Source: a bacterium
GTDB taxonomy: Bacteria; Desulfobacterota; Binatia; HRBIN30; CADEER01
Length of the DNA: 64,000 nucleotides
Direction: 5' to 3'
NCBI GenBank assembly: GCA_019637795.1
Contig: JAHBUY010000004.1
Location: 1 to 64,000, forward strand
Of this stretch, positions 24,872-33,884 are shown piece by piece (position 1 is the stretch's first letter; every line of letters begins with the position of its first letter). Position numbers and translations under genes: made by a program. Under the pieces are notes generated by a model. That model did not search any database. It had not been told where the DNA came from and worked only from the letters and a program-made list of their open reading frames with translations.

Positions 24872-25636
24872 ATGATCGAAGTCAGGGAGCTCACGAAGCG
24901 CTACGGACACACCACGGCCGTCGATCGCCTCTCGCTCTCCGTCGGCGCCGGCGAGATCTTCGGCTTCCTCGGCCCCAATGGAGCCGGCAAGACCACCACC
25001 ATCCGGATGATGATGGGCCTCCTGCAGCCGTCGGGCGGCAGCGTCGAGCTGGGCGGCCACGACCTGCACCGGCAGCCGCTGCACGCGAAAGCGCTCTGCG
25101 GCTTCGTCCCCGACCGGCCGCACGTGTACGAGAAGCTCACCGGCGCCGAGTATCTGGACTTCACCGCCGACCTGTACGGCGTGGACGAGGCGGCGAAACA
25201 GCGGCGGCGCGAGCGCCTGCTCGAGCTCTTCGATCTCGCCGAGTGGCGCGGCGAGCTCGCCGAGAGCTACTCCCACGGCATGAAGCAGCGCCTGGTGATG
25301 GCGGGGGCGCTGATGCACGCGCCGCGCATCCTGGTGGTCGACGAACCGACGGTGGGCATGGATCCGCGCGGCGCGCGGCTGCTGAAGCGGATCTTCCGCG
25401 ACCTCGCCGCCGCCGGCGCGACGGTGTTCATGTCGACCCACAGCCTGGAGGTCGCGGAAGAGCTCTGCGACCGCATCGGCATCATCCAGCGCGGCCATCT
25501 GATCGCGCTCGGCTCGGTGGACGAGCTGCGCGCCCAGGCGGGCCGTGAGCGCCACTCGACGCTCGAGGCGGTCTTCCTGCACCTCACCGGCGCCGAGATC
25601 GATCTCGCCGGCGGCGGCGACGCCCTGCCCGTCTGA
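24872..25636 (+). CDS. ABC transporter ATP-binding protein
   Basis: The 254-residue nucleotide-binding domain has Walker A GPNGAGKTTT (about residues 35-44), a signature in the form SYSHGMKQRL, Walker B ILVVDEPTVGMDP and an H-loop in MSTHSLEVAEELC. The SHGMKQ form and the type of helical domain match ABC-2-type exporters. The stop overlaps the permease start by one base, so the two subunits are made together. GGAG precedes the ATG by 5 bases. The substrate is unknown. Confidence 0.92.
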   Translation: MIEVRELTKRYGHTTAVDRLSLSVGAGEIFGFLGPNGAGKTTTIRMMMGLLQPSGGSVELGGHDLHRQPLHAKALCGFVPDRPHVYEKLTGAEYLDFTADLYGVDEAAKQRRRERLLELFDLAEWRGELAESYSHGMKQRLVMAGALMHAPRILVVDEPTVGMDPRGARLLKRIFRDLAAAGATVFMSTHSLEVAEELCDRIGIIQRGHLIALGSVDELRAQAGRERHSTLEAVFLHLTGAEIDLAGGGDALPV

Positions 25637-27411
25637 TGGCACAGCGCAGCGCCTCCTCGCCCCTCGACCTCGGCTCCGCGCTCGCGGCGCCGCGGCCGAG
25701 GTCGACACACCCGGTGCGCGCCGTGGCGCGACTGTTGGCGCCGCGCCGCCTCGCGGCGCGCAATCGCTGGCGTCTCCTGTCGCGCGCCGGCCGCTGGCGC
25801 CTCGCCGGCTTTCTCGCCCTGGCGCTCGCCTTCGGCGCCGCGATCTTCGTCTTCTTCTACCGCGCCCTCAGCTACTTCGTGAGCGTCCCCGAGTTCGGAC
25901 CGGTGCTCACCTACAAGCTGCTGGGGATGGTGTTCGTCACCTTCTTCTCGATCCTGCTCTTTTCGAACATCGTCACCGCGCTCTCCAGCTTCTTCCTCTC
26001 GCGCGAGCTCGATCGGTTGGTGGCGGCGCCCATCTCGGTGCGCCAGCTCTTCTATGCGCGGCTGGCGGAGACGGTGATCGACTCGTCCTGGATGCTGCTG
26101 CTCTTCGCCCTGCCCGCCTTTCTGGCCTACGGGGTCGTGCACGCCACCGGCCCCGCCTTCTACGTTGCCACGGTGTTGGTCCTGCCGCCCTTCGTCCTCA
26201 TCCCGGCGGCGCTCGGAGTGATGACGACGACGGTGCTGGTCAACGTCTTTCCGGCGCGGCGCACCAAGGACATCCTCGTCCTGCTCTCCGTGGTCGCGGT
26301 GGCGATGCTGTACCTGCTGTTCCGCCTGGTGCGGCCGGAGCGCCTGGTGAACCCCGAGGGCTTCGCCGATTTCGGCGCCTTCCTCGCCGCCATGCGCACG
26401 CCGGACGCGTCGTTCCTGCCGAGCACCTGGGCGACGGAGGTCCTGTTTCCGCTGCTCGGCCTGCGCGACGGCAGCTCGCTCTTCTACTACGCGCTGCTGC
26501 TCTCGACCGCGGCCGTGGCGGTCATGGCATGCGAGGCGGTGGTGGTGCGCCTGTTCCTGCACGGGTGGACGAAAGCGCAGGAGGGCCGACAGGCGCGCTT
26601 CACCCAGCGCGCCCTGTGGGAACGCAGCCTGACCGCACTGACCCGCATCTTCCCCGTGCAGACGCGCATCATCGTCGTCAAGGAAGTGAAGACCTTCTTC
26701 CGCGACACCAGCCAGTGGTCGCAGCTCATCCTGCTCGGCGCGTTGGTCGTCGTGTACCTCTACAACTTCAGCGTCCTGCCCTTGCAGGGCAGTCCGCTCG
26801 TGACCTTCTACTTCAAGAACGTGATCGCCTTCCTGAACCTGGCGCTGGCCGCGTTCGTCATCGCCTCGGTGGCGGCGCGCTTCGTCTTCCCCTCGTTCAG
26901 CATGGAAGGTCGGGCGCTGTGGCTGCTCAAGGGAGCGCCGCTGCCGGCGCGCCGGCTCTTCTGGGCGAAATTCTGGGTCGGCGTCGTCCCCCTGCTGCTG
27001 TTCGGGCTGTTGCTGGTGATCGCCACCAACTCCTACCTGCAGGTGATGCCCTTCATGATGTGGCTCTCCGCGGCGACCCTGGGGGGGTTGGTGTTCGCGA
27101 TCGTCGCCCTCGCCCTGGCGGTCGGGGCCGCCTACCCGCGGCTCGACGCCGACAACGCGGCCCGCGTCGCCGCCGGCGCCGGCGGCCTGGTCTACATGGT
27201 GCTCTGCATGTCGTTCATCGGCGCCGTGGTGATGCTGGAGGCCTGGCCGGTGTACGCGCTCTTCTCCGCCCGCTTCCGCGGCGCCGCCGTCTCGCCCGCC
27301 ATCTGGGCGTCCATCGCCGCGTCCTTCCTCGCGGTCGTGTCGCTGACCATCGCCGTGCTGGTGATCTCGGTGCGCAGCGGCATCAGGCACCTCGAGGCGA
27401 TCGAGCCGTAG
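25636..27411 (+). CDS. ABC exporter permease, ABC_tran_2-like
   Basis: The 591-residue integral membrane protein has about 12 hydrophobic segments and a long basic N-terminus. It resembles the large putative ABC exporter permeases (PF16949-type) that pair with a single ATPase, rather than the 250-residue ABC-2 permeases. Cytoplasmic loops contain SRELDRLVAAPISVRQLFYARL and KEVKTFFRDTSQWSQL, both common in this group. The start codon overlaps the ATPase stop. The cargo cannot be inferred. Confidence 0.8.
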   Translation: MAQRSASSPLDLGSALAAPRPRSTHPVRAVARLLAPRRLAARNRWRLLSRAGRWRLAGFLALALAFGAAIFVFFYRALSYFVSVPEFGPVLTYKLLGMVFVTFFSILLFSNIVTALSSFFLSRELDRLVAAPISVRQLFYARLAETVIDSSWMLLLFALPAFLAYGVVHATGPAFYVATVLVLPPFVLIPAALGVMTTTVLVNVFPARRTKDILVLLSVVAVAMLYLLFRLVRPERLVNPEGFADFGAFLAAMRTPDASFLPSTWATEVLFPLLGLRDGSSLFYYALLLSTAAVAVMACEAVVVRLFLHGWTKAQEGRQARFTQRALWERSLTALTRIFPVQTRIIVVKEVKTFFRDTSQWSQLILLGALVVVYLYNFSVLPLQGSPLVTFYFKNVIAFLNLALAAFVIASVAARFVFPSFSMEGRALWLLKGAPLPARRLFWAKFWVGVVPLLLFGLLLVIATNSYLQVMPFMMWLSAATLGGLVFAIVALALAVGAAYPRLDADNAARVAAGAGGLVYMVLCMSFIGAVVMLEAWPVYALFSARFRGAAVSPAIWASIAASFLAVVSLTIAVLVISVRSGIRHLEAIEP

Positions 27412-27461
27412 GCGCCGGGCCGCGCCACGGCGCGGTCGCCGGACGCCGCCGCGCGGCGACG

Positions 27462-28514
27462 TCAGCCGTCGGCGCCGCCGCAGCCGGCCAGCGCCGCGAC
27501 GGCGGCGTACGGGTCGTCCGCGGCGAGGCGGTCGAGGATCGCGTCGACCGTGGCGCGCAGGTCGCCGGCGCGGCAGGCCAGCGCGGCGGCGAAGAGCGGC
27601 AGGCGATCGGCATAGAGCTGGTCGTGGACGATCACCGCGTTGTTGATCGGGCGGCGCCAGAATCCCGCGTACTCCGAGGTGCGCCAGGCGCGCCCGGCCA
27701 TGTCCTCTTGCAGGGCGACGAACAGTGCCTGGCGCGCCGGCTCGTCGATCGGCTGCTGGTAGGCCATCCGCAGCCGGGCGACGACCTCGGCCAACGCCGT
27801 CGAGAACGTCTGCGCGTCGGCCCAGCGGTCGGCGACGCGCGCGGCGCGGTCGGCGTCGCCGCGGGCGAGGAAGAAGCGCTCGGCACCGCACAGGCCGACG
27901 AACATCGCGAACGATTCGTTGAACGCGACCTCTCCCGGCACGTAGCGGGTGGCGTGCGTGAGCTCGTGGAGGAGCGTCTCGGCGAGCGCCGTCTCATCGT
28001 CGCGCAGCATCGTCGAGAGCAGCGGATCGTCGAACCAACCGAGGGTGCTGAAGGCGACCGCCGGGCGCACCATCGTGTCGTCGCCCCGGCGTTCGAGGTC
28101 GCCGGCAAACCGGCTGGCCTCCGCCGCGTCGAAATATCCGCGGTAGGGCACGCGGCCGACGATCGGGAACCACCAGGTCAGCGGCTGCAGGCGGGTGCGC
28201 GGCGCGGCGGTGACGACGTGCACGACCTGGCTCGCATCCACGGCTGCGACGGTGCGGTAGCTGCCGCCGACGCGCAGCCCCAGGGCGTCGCGGGCGTATG
28301 CGCGGATCGGCTCGACGAGCGCCAGCTTGGCGCGGGTGGCCGGATCGAGATCCGGGCGCGCGAGCACCGCGCTGATCGGCTCGCGCCGCCACAGGATGCG
28401 CGCCTCCTCGTAGCCGGCCCGGGCGACGTAGCCGACGCCGCAGCCGGCGAGCGTCAGGACCGCTGCCACGGCAGCGCCCGCGCGGCCGATGCCGCGCCGC
28501 TGGCGGCGGTTCAT
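27462..28514 (-). CDS. Predicted aminopeptidase lipoprotein (COG4324-like)
   Basis: The 350-residue protein starts with a lipobox, VLTLAGCGVG, so it is a lipoprotein. A zinc-metallopeptidase motif HELTHATRY sits in TLLHELTHATRYVPGEVAFNESFAMFVG, giving HExxH plus a downstream Glu in the NESFA helix. The upstream segments (RGYFDAAEASRFAGDLERRG, STLGWFDDPLLS) match the predicted aminopeptidase family COG4324. No peptidase activity has been shown that I know of. The ATG overlaps the stop of the ABC exporter gene by 4 bases (ATGA), which makes it the third gene of that operon. Confidence 0.85.
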   Translation of the reverse strand: MNRRQRRGIGRAGAAVAAVLTLAGCGVGYVARAGYEEARILWRREPISAVLARPDLDPATRAKLALVEPIRAYARDALGLRVGGSYRTVAAVDASQVVHVVTAAPRTRLQPLTWWFPIVGRVPYRGYFDAAEASRFAGDLERRGDDTMVRPAVAFSTLGWFDDPLLSTMLRDDETALAETLLHELTHATRYVPGEVAFNESFAMFVGLCGAERFFLARGDADRAARVADRWADAQTFSTALAEVVARLRMAYQQPIDEPARQALFVALQEDMAGRAWRTSEYAGFWRRPINNAVIVHDQLYADRLPLFAAALACRAGDLRATVDAILDRLAADDPYAAVAALAGCGGADG

Positions 28515-30340
28515 GACGCGGCGACGGAGTGCGCGTCGGCGCGGGCGCGATCGCCCGCCGCGTACTGGAGCTGGTACAGTCGATAGTAGAGGCCGCGATG
28601 CCGCAACAGCTCGGCGTGCGTCCCGGATTCGCGCAGCGCGCCGGCGTGCAGCACGAGGATGCGATCGGCGTCTTCGATGGTCGAGAGGCGATGGGCGACG
28701 ACCAGCGAGGTGCGGCCGGCGAGCAGCCGGCGCAGGGCGTCCTGAATCAGCGTCTCGGTCTCGCTGTCGATGCTCGACGTCGCCTCGTCGAGCACCAGCA
28801 CGCTCGGCGCATAGGCGAGGGCGCGGGCGAACGAGAGCAACTGGCGCTGGCCGATCGAGAGATTGTTGCCGCGCTCGCGCACCGGCTCGTCGTAGCCGCG
28901 CGGCAAGCGGCGGATGAACGGATCGGCGTGCACCGCCTGGGCGGCGGCGACCGCGGTGTCGCGCGAGATGTCGGCGCGGTCGAGCGTCAGATTGCTCGCC
29001 ACCGTGCCGCTGAAGAGGAACACGTCCTGTAGCACGACGCCGATGTGCCGGCGCAGCGCCGCCAGGTCCCAGTCGCGCACGTCGACGCCGTCGACCAGCA
29101 CCCGCCCCCGCGCCACGTCGTAGCTGCGATTGAGCAGCTTGATGATCGTCGTCTTGCCCGAGCCCGTGGGACCCACCAGCGCGATGGTCTCGCCCGGCGC
29201 CACCGTGAACGAGAGGTCGCGCAGCACCCATTCCTCGTCGACGTAGGCGAACCAGACGCGGTCGAATTCGATGCGGCCGCGAACCGTCGACGGCACGCGC
29301 GGCGCCGCCGGGCTGGCGATCGGCACCGGCTGGTCGAGGAGCTCGAAGATTCGTTCGGCCGATGACATCGCCGACTGCATCACCGCGTATTTGGTCGAGA
29401 AGTCGCGGATCGGCACGAAGAAGCGTTGCATGTACTCGATGAAGGCGACCAGGGTGCCGAAGGCGAAGGTCCCGGCGACGATGCCGGCGCCGCCGTACCA
29501 GAGGATGAGCGCGATGGCGACCGAGCTGATCGCCTCGATGATCGAGAACAGCGCCGCCTCGTAGATGTTCGCGTAGTGGTTGGCGTCGCGAAAGTCCTCG
29601 TTGAGGCGGTCGAACCGCCGCTGGCTGGTTTCTTCGCGGGCGAACAACTGGATGACCGTCATGCCGGCGAGCGCCTCCTGCAGGTAGGCGTTGAGGCGTG
29701 CCAGGCGATCGCGGATGGCGCGGTAGTTCTGCCGCGCCTTGACGCGGAAGTAGTTGATCGCGACGAACACCACCGGCACGACGGCGAGCGTCACGAGGGC
29801 CAGGTGCCATTCGATCGCCATCATGATGGCGACGATGCCGAGCAGCGTCGCGACGTCCATGAGGATCGTCAGCGCCCCGGCGGCGAACATCTCGTTGATG
29901 ACGTCGACGTCGGTGGTGAGGCGCGTGACCAGGCGGCCGACGGGATTGCGATCGAAGAACGTCGTCGGCAGCGTCTGCAGGTGGCTGACGAGATCGACGC
30001 GCAATGCCGCGAGGCTGCGCTGCGCCACCAGCATCATCAGATAGTACTGCAGGTAGAGGAGGCCGAACTCGGCCACCATGGCGAGGCCGTAGAGCGCCCC
30101 GATGCGCAGCAGGCCGGCGCGATCCGCCTCCGCGATGGCGTGGTCGATGGCGATCTTGAGCAGATACGGCTGTGCCAGCGAGAACGCCGACGTGAGCGGC
30201 AGGCAGAGCATCGCCGCCCAGAAGGTGGCGCGGTGCGGGCGGATGTAGGCCCACAGGCGCCGCATCAGGCGGGCGTCGTACGCCTTGCCGATGTCGACCT
30301 CGCGCTGCAGGTCGGAGACGACGGGGGCCGACGCGCTCAC
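28511..30340 (-). CDS. Heterodimeric ABC exporter half-transporter, catalytic-Glu subunit
   Basis: The 609-residue protein fuses a six-helix type IV exporter membrane domain to an ATPase domain. Walker A is GPTGSGKTTIIKLL, the Q-loop is VVLQDVFLFSG and the signature is LSIGQRQLL. Walker B VLVLDEATSSID keeps the catalytic Glu, and the H-loop is VVAHRLST. The non-standard signature with a normal Walker B is what TM288-type subunits show. The GTG start overlaps the partner gene's stop by 4 bases. The partner is the gene at 30337-32076. Export of lipid, drug or peptide is possible. Confidence 0.9.
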   Translation of the reverse strand: MSASAPVVSDLQREVDIGKAYDARLMRRLWAYIRPHRATFWAAMLCLPLTSAFSLAQPYLLKIAIDHAIAEADRAGLLRIGALYGLAMVAEFGLLYLQYYLMMLVAQRSLAALRVDLVSHLQTLPTTFFDRNPVGRLVTRLTTDVDVINEMFAAGALTILMDVATLLGIVAIMMAIEWHLALVTLAVVPVVFVAINYFRVKARQNYRAIRDRLARLNAYLQEALAGMTVIQLFAREETSQRRFDRLNEDFRDANHYANIYEAALFSIIEAISSVAIALILWYGGAGIVAGTFAFGTLVAFIEYMQRFFVPIRDFSTKYAVMQSAMSSAERIFELLDQPVPIASPAAPRVPSTVRGRIEFDRVWFAYVDEEWVLRDLSFTVAPGETIALVGPTGSGKTTIIKLLNRSYDVARGRVLVDGVDVRDWDLAALRRHIGVVLQDVFLFSGTVASNLTLDRADISRDTAVAAAQAVHADPFIRRLPRGYDEPVRERGNNLSIGQRQLLSFARALAYAPSVLVLDEATSSIDSETETLIQDALRRLLAGRTSLVVAHRLSTIEDADRILVLHAGALRESGTHAELLRHRGLYYRLYQLQYAAGDRARADAHSVAAS

Positions 30341-32076
30341 AGCGCCTCGATCTCCTCTTCCATCTGCTGCTGGCGGTAGAGCTCGGCATAGAGGCCGTCG
30401 CGCGCCACCAGCGCCGCGTGGGTGCCGAGCTCGACGATGCGGCCGTCGTCGATCACCGCGATGTGGTCGGCGTCCATCACCGTCGAGACGCGGTGGGCGA
30501 TGACGATGCGGGTGCAGCCGGCCATGGCCTCGCGCAGGCGGGCGAGGATCGCGTGTTCGGTGCGGGTATCGACGCTCGACAGCGCGTCGTCGAGCACCAG
30601 CACGCGCGGCGCCGCCGCGATGGCGCGCGCCAGCGTCAGGCGCTGCTTCTGACCGCCGGAGAGCGTGATGCCGCGCTCGCCGACGACGGTGTCGTAGCCC
30701 TGCGGAAAGGCCTCGATGTCGGCCGCGACGCCGGCGATCTCGGCGGCCCGCCGCACCGTGTCGGGATCGGCGTTGTCGAGCGCGAAGGCGATGTTGTCAC
30801 GGATGCGGCGGGAGAAGAGAAACGGATCCTGCGGCACGACCGCGATGGCGCGGCGCAGTTGCGCGAGCGGCAGCGTCCGGACGTCGCGCCCGTCGAGCAG
30901 GACGGCGCCCTCCGAGACGTCGAACAGACGGGGCAGCAGTTGCACGAGCGAGCTCTTCCCGGCACCGGTGCGTCCGACGATGCCGAGCTTCTGCCCGGCC
31001 TCGAGCGTGAGCGACAGATCGTTCACCACCGGATGGCCGTTGTCGGGACTGGGGTAGGCGAAGCTGACGTGGCGGAGTTCGACGGCGCCGCGCACCGCCG
31101 GCAGCGGAGCGGCATCGGCGGCGTCGGCGATTGCCGGCACGGTGGCGAAGATGTGCTCGAGGCGGAGCAACGCCGCCCGGCCGCGCTGCACGATCGACAG
31201 CATCCAGCCGAGCGCCATCGTCGGCCAGGCGAGCAGGTTGAGGTAGCCGATGAAGGCCACCAGGTCGCCGAGGCCGATGCGGCCGCCGATCACCTGCCAA
31301 CCGCCGACCCAGAGCACCACGAGCGTGCCGGCGCCTGCGGCGAGCTTCATCAGCGGCATGAGCCGGCCGCGGACGCGCGCCAGCTCGACGCTCTGCCGCG
31401 TGAACGCCTCGTTCAGGTGCGCGAAGCGCGCCACGGCGACGTCCTCGGCCGCGTAGGCCTTCACCACCTGGATGCCGCTGATGTTCTCCTGCACGGCGCT
31501 GCTCAGGCTGGCGAGCCCCTCCTGGACGCGCATCGTCTGCTCCATCAGGGTGCGGCTGACCCGCTTGACCGCGAACAGCAGCACCGGGAACGGCAGCAGC
31601 GACAGCAGCGTCAGCAGCGGATCGAGGGTGAGCATGATGGTGAGGCCGTAGGCGTAGTAGATCGGCGTGTTCACCAGGTTCAGAACGCCGACGCCGAGCA
31701 GCATGCGGATGGCGGTGACGTCGTTGACCAGGCGCGACATCAAATCGCCGGTCTGCTGGTGCTGATAGTAGGTCAGCGGCAGCCGCTGCAGGTGGGCGAA
31801 GAGGTCGGCGCGCAGGTCGCGCTCGACGTCGCGGCCGACGTTGAAGATCAAGGCGCGCGATAGCGTACGGGTCACCGCCTGCACGATCGCGATGACGACG
31901 ATGGCGGCGGCGAGCTCGGCGGCGACGCGGAACGGCTCGCCGCGCTGGATGGCGTCGATGCCGCGTTTGAGCAGGTAGGGCACCGCCATCGCGAGCGAGG
32001 CGGTGATCAGCAGACAGATGCCGCCGACGGCGTAGCGCACGAGATAGCGGCGCAGGTAGCCGAGAAGGCGTGTCAC
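30337..32076 (-). CDS. Heterodimeric ABC exporter half-transporter, degenerate-Walker-B subunit
   Basis: The 579-residue partner subunit has six transmembrane helices and an ATPase domain with Walker A GRTGAGKSSLVQLL, Q-loop VVPQDPFLFSR and a canonical signature LSGGQKQRL. Walker B is VLVLDDALSSVD, with Asp where the catalytic Glu should be. A canonical signature plus Asp in Walker B is the TM287-type pattern, predicting one active and one degenerate ATP site in the dimer. It is the first gene of a three-gene operon. The start is GTG without a strong ribosome binding site. Confidence 0.9.
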   Translation of the reverse strand: MTRLLGYLRRYLVRYAVGGICLLITASLAMAVPYLLKRGIDAIQRGEPFRVAAELAAAIVVIAIVQAVTRTLSRALIFNVGRDVERDLRADLFAHLQRLPLTYYQHQQTGDLMSRLVNDVTAIRMLLGVGVLNLVNTPIYYAYGLTIMLTLDPLLTLLSLLPFPVLLFAVKRVSRTLMEQTMRVQEGLASLSSAVQENISGIQVVKAYAAEDVAVARFAHLNEAFTRQSVELARVRGRLMPLMKLAAGAGTLVVLWVGGWQVIGGRIGLGDLVAFIGYLNLLAWPTMALGWMLSIVQRGRAALLRLEHIFATVPAIADAADAAPLPAVRGAVELRHVSFAYPSPDNGHPVVNDLSLTLEAGQKLGIVGRTGAGKSSLVQLLPRLFDVSEGAVLLDGRDVRTLPLAQLRRAIAVVPQDPFLFSRRIRDNIAFALDNADPDTVRRAAEIAGVAADIEAFPQGYDTVVGERGITLSGGQKQRLTLARAIAAAPRVLVLDDALSSVDTRTEHAILARLREAMAGCTRIVIAHRVSTVMDADHIAVIDDGRIVELGTHAALVARDGLYAELYRQQQMEEEIEAL

Positions 32077-32166
32077 CCCGGCATCATGGTCGCCGCGTCG
32101 GCGCGAATCAACGCGGCGGTGGGCGCGGCAGCGGAGGGCAGGCCTCCGCCGCCGCGCGCAAGCGAC

Positions 32167-33510
32167 TTACTGCGCTGGGCCGCCGCGCCAGACGCCGATC
32201 GATCCGAACTTGCCGCGCTGCGGCGCCTTCTGATCGGGCCCCGATTCACCCGGCTTGACCGGACCGGACTTCCAGGAGGGCGCCACGACGTCGCCGAACG
32301 CGACCGCGATGTCGCCCCAGCCGTCGTTGTCGATGTTTCCGACGCCGACGCCCCAGGCGCGTTCCTTCCCGGTCTGCGGCAGACCGGCGGGCACCACCGC
32401 GGTCCACTTGCCGGTGCCGTCGCCGAGGTAGGTGTAGACGCCGTAGACGCCGCCGATCTCGTCGAGGGCGCGCTTGCCGACCGCGATGGCGTCGAGCTTC
32501 CCGTCCTTGTTGAGGTCGGCGAGGGTGACACCGAGCGCGTTCATCGGCACCAGCCCTTCGTTGGCGGCCACCCAGCTACCGTCCGCCTGCTGGAGGAAGA
32601 CCTCGACGCCGCCGCCGGAGCAGACGGGACCGCCAGGTCCGCACCCCTCGGGCAGCGGCGGCATCTGCGAGCCGGAGATGATGTCGAGTTTGCCGTCGCC
32701 GTTGACGTCGCCGACATCGATGCCCCAGAACAAGCCGTGGATTTCTGGGGCCGGAAGCCCCTGCGACGCCTCGGTCCACTGCCCCTTGCCGTCGCCCAGC
32801 CAGGCGCGCGGCCCGGCCGAATAGGCGGCGACGATGTCGAGGTTGCCGTCGCCGTTGAGATCGCGCAGCTCGATGGCGTTGCCCCACTCGGTGAGCGCCA
32901 GCCCCTTCGAGCTCTCCTTCCACACGCCCTTGCAGTTCCCGAGGAAGGCGCGCACGCCCTCCTCGGCAGCGGCGACGGAGGCCAGGTCGGGGCAGCCGTC
33001 GTTGTTGAAGTCCCCCAGCGTCACGTCCTCCGATCCGATGGTCGGCAGCCCCGAGGACGCCGTGCGCCAGTTGCCCTGGCCGTCGCCGAGAAAGACGTAG
33101 ACGCCCTTGCAGTGGTCGGCGATGGCAACATCCATGAAGCCGTCCTTGTTGACATCCATGAAGTCCATGCCACCGCCGCAGAAGGGCTCGCGCGGCAGGC
33201 CGTTGGCGAACTCGCGCCAGTTGCCCTGGCCGTCACCCACGAAGATCCATGGACCGTCGGCCAGCCGGGAGACGACGCCGATGTCGTCCAGGCCGTCGCC
33301 GTTGACGTCCCCGAGAGCCATCTGGGACTTCCAGATCCGTCCCGCCGGCAGACCGTTGTCCGCCTCCGTATAAGCCATCGGCGCCGGCGCGCCGACCTCC
33401 GCGACCCCCTTTTTCGCCGGCGCCGCCGGCTTGCCCCCGAACATCGAGCACCCGGCCAGACCGACGGCCAGGACGCCCACACCACACACCCATCCGATAC
33501 CCATCCTCAT
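32167..33510 (-). CDS. FG-GAP/VCBS beta-propeller lipoprotein
   Basis: The 447-residue lipoprotein has a lipobox in LAVGLAGCSMFGG. Seven repeats carry integrin-like calcium loops, for example DVNGDGLDDIGV, DVNKDGFMDVAI, DFNNDGCPDLAS, DLNGDGNLDIVA, DVNGDGKLDIIS, DLNKDGKLDAIA and NIDNDGWGDIAV. Seven repeats predict one seven-bladed propeller. It is probably anchored on the outer membrane. GGAGG lies 9 bases before the ATG at 33510, which selects this start over 33534. Upstream, TTGACC (33627-33622) may be its -35 box. Confidence 0.85.
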   Translation of the reverse strand: MRMGIGWVCGVGVLAVGLAGCSMFGGKPAAPAKKGVAEVGAPAPMAYTEADNGLPAGRIWKSQMALGDVNGDGLDDIGVVSRLADGPWIFVGDGQGNWREFANGLPREPFCGGGMDFMDVNKDGFMDVAIADHCKGVYVFLGDGQGNWRTASSGLPTIGSEDVTLGDFNNDGCPDLASVAAAEEGVRAFLGNCKGVWKESSKGLALTEWGNAIELRDLNGDGNLDIVAAYSAGPRAWLGDGKGQWTEASQGLPAPEIHGLFWGIDVGDVNGDGKLDIISGSQMPPLPEGCGPGGPVCSGGGVEVFLQQADGSWVAANEGLVPMNALGVTLADLNKDGKLDAIAVGKRALDEIGGVYGVYTYLGDGTGKWTAVVPAGLPQTGKERAWGVGVGNIDNDGWGDIAVAFGDVVAPSWKSGPVKPGESGPDQKAPQRGKFGSIGVWRGGPAQ

Positions 33511-33884
33511 TATGTAAAACCTCCGATGTGCCACAGACTGCGACGCGGCCCGTTTATTCGGCCGGGTTGGGGGCTGAACGGCAGGAAACGAGGCGCCGGA
33601 TTACCAGAGCCCGCGCCCAGGGGTCAAGAAATCGCGCCCCGGACGGATGGACCGCGTATCCCAAAAGGTCGGAGCCGCGTCGAGGTCCACGGTTTTGCAA
33701 CAAGCGCCGCCCTTTTCCGCTTGACAACTTTGAGACCTTCGAGTAATCGGAGGCAGCTTTCGACCAGCCGGGATAGACCTGCCGGCTGTATGTTTGCGCG
33801 AAGGGCGACTCGTAAGATAGTCGGACACGGTTGAGGCGGTACAGGAGAGCGAGAATTCTTCTCCGCCACGAAAGGAGACGGGTG
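33511..33884. other. Divergent intergenic region with operon B promoter and leader hairpin
   Basis: These 374 bases separate the FG-GAP lipoprotein (minus) from paralog operon B (plus) and contain no convincing gene. They hold the TTGACA promoter at 33721 and a leader of about 130 bases. In that leader CAGCCGG (33765-33771) pairs with CCGGCTG (33782-33788). Confidence 0.6.
33721..33749 (+). promoter_or_regulatory. Promoter of secreted-paralog operon B
   Basis: TTGACA (33721-33726) is preceded by TTTTCCGC, the same 8 bases that precede the -35 of operon A at 10683-10688. The -10 position after 17 bases is TAATCG, a poor match, so the -10 call is uncertain. The shared 14-base block is the stronger evidence. 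Confidence 0.55.
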
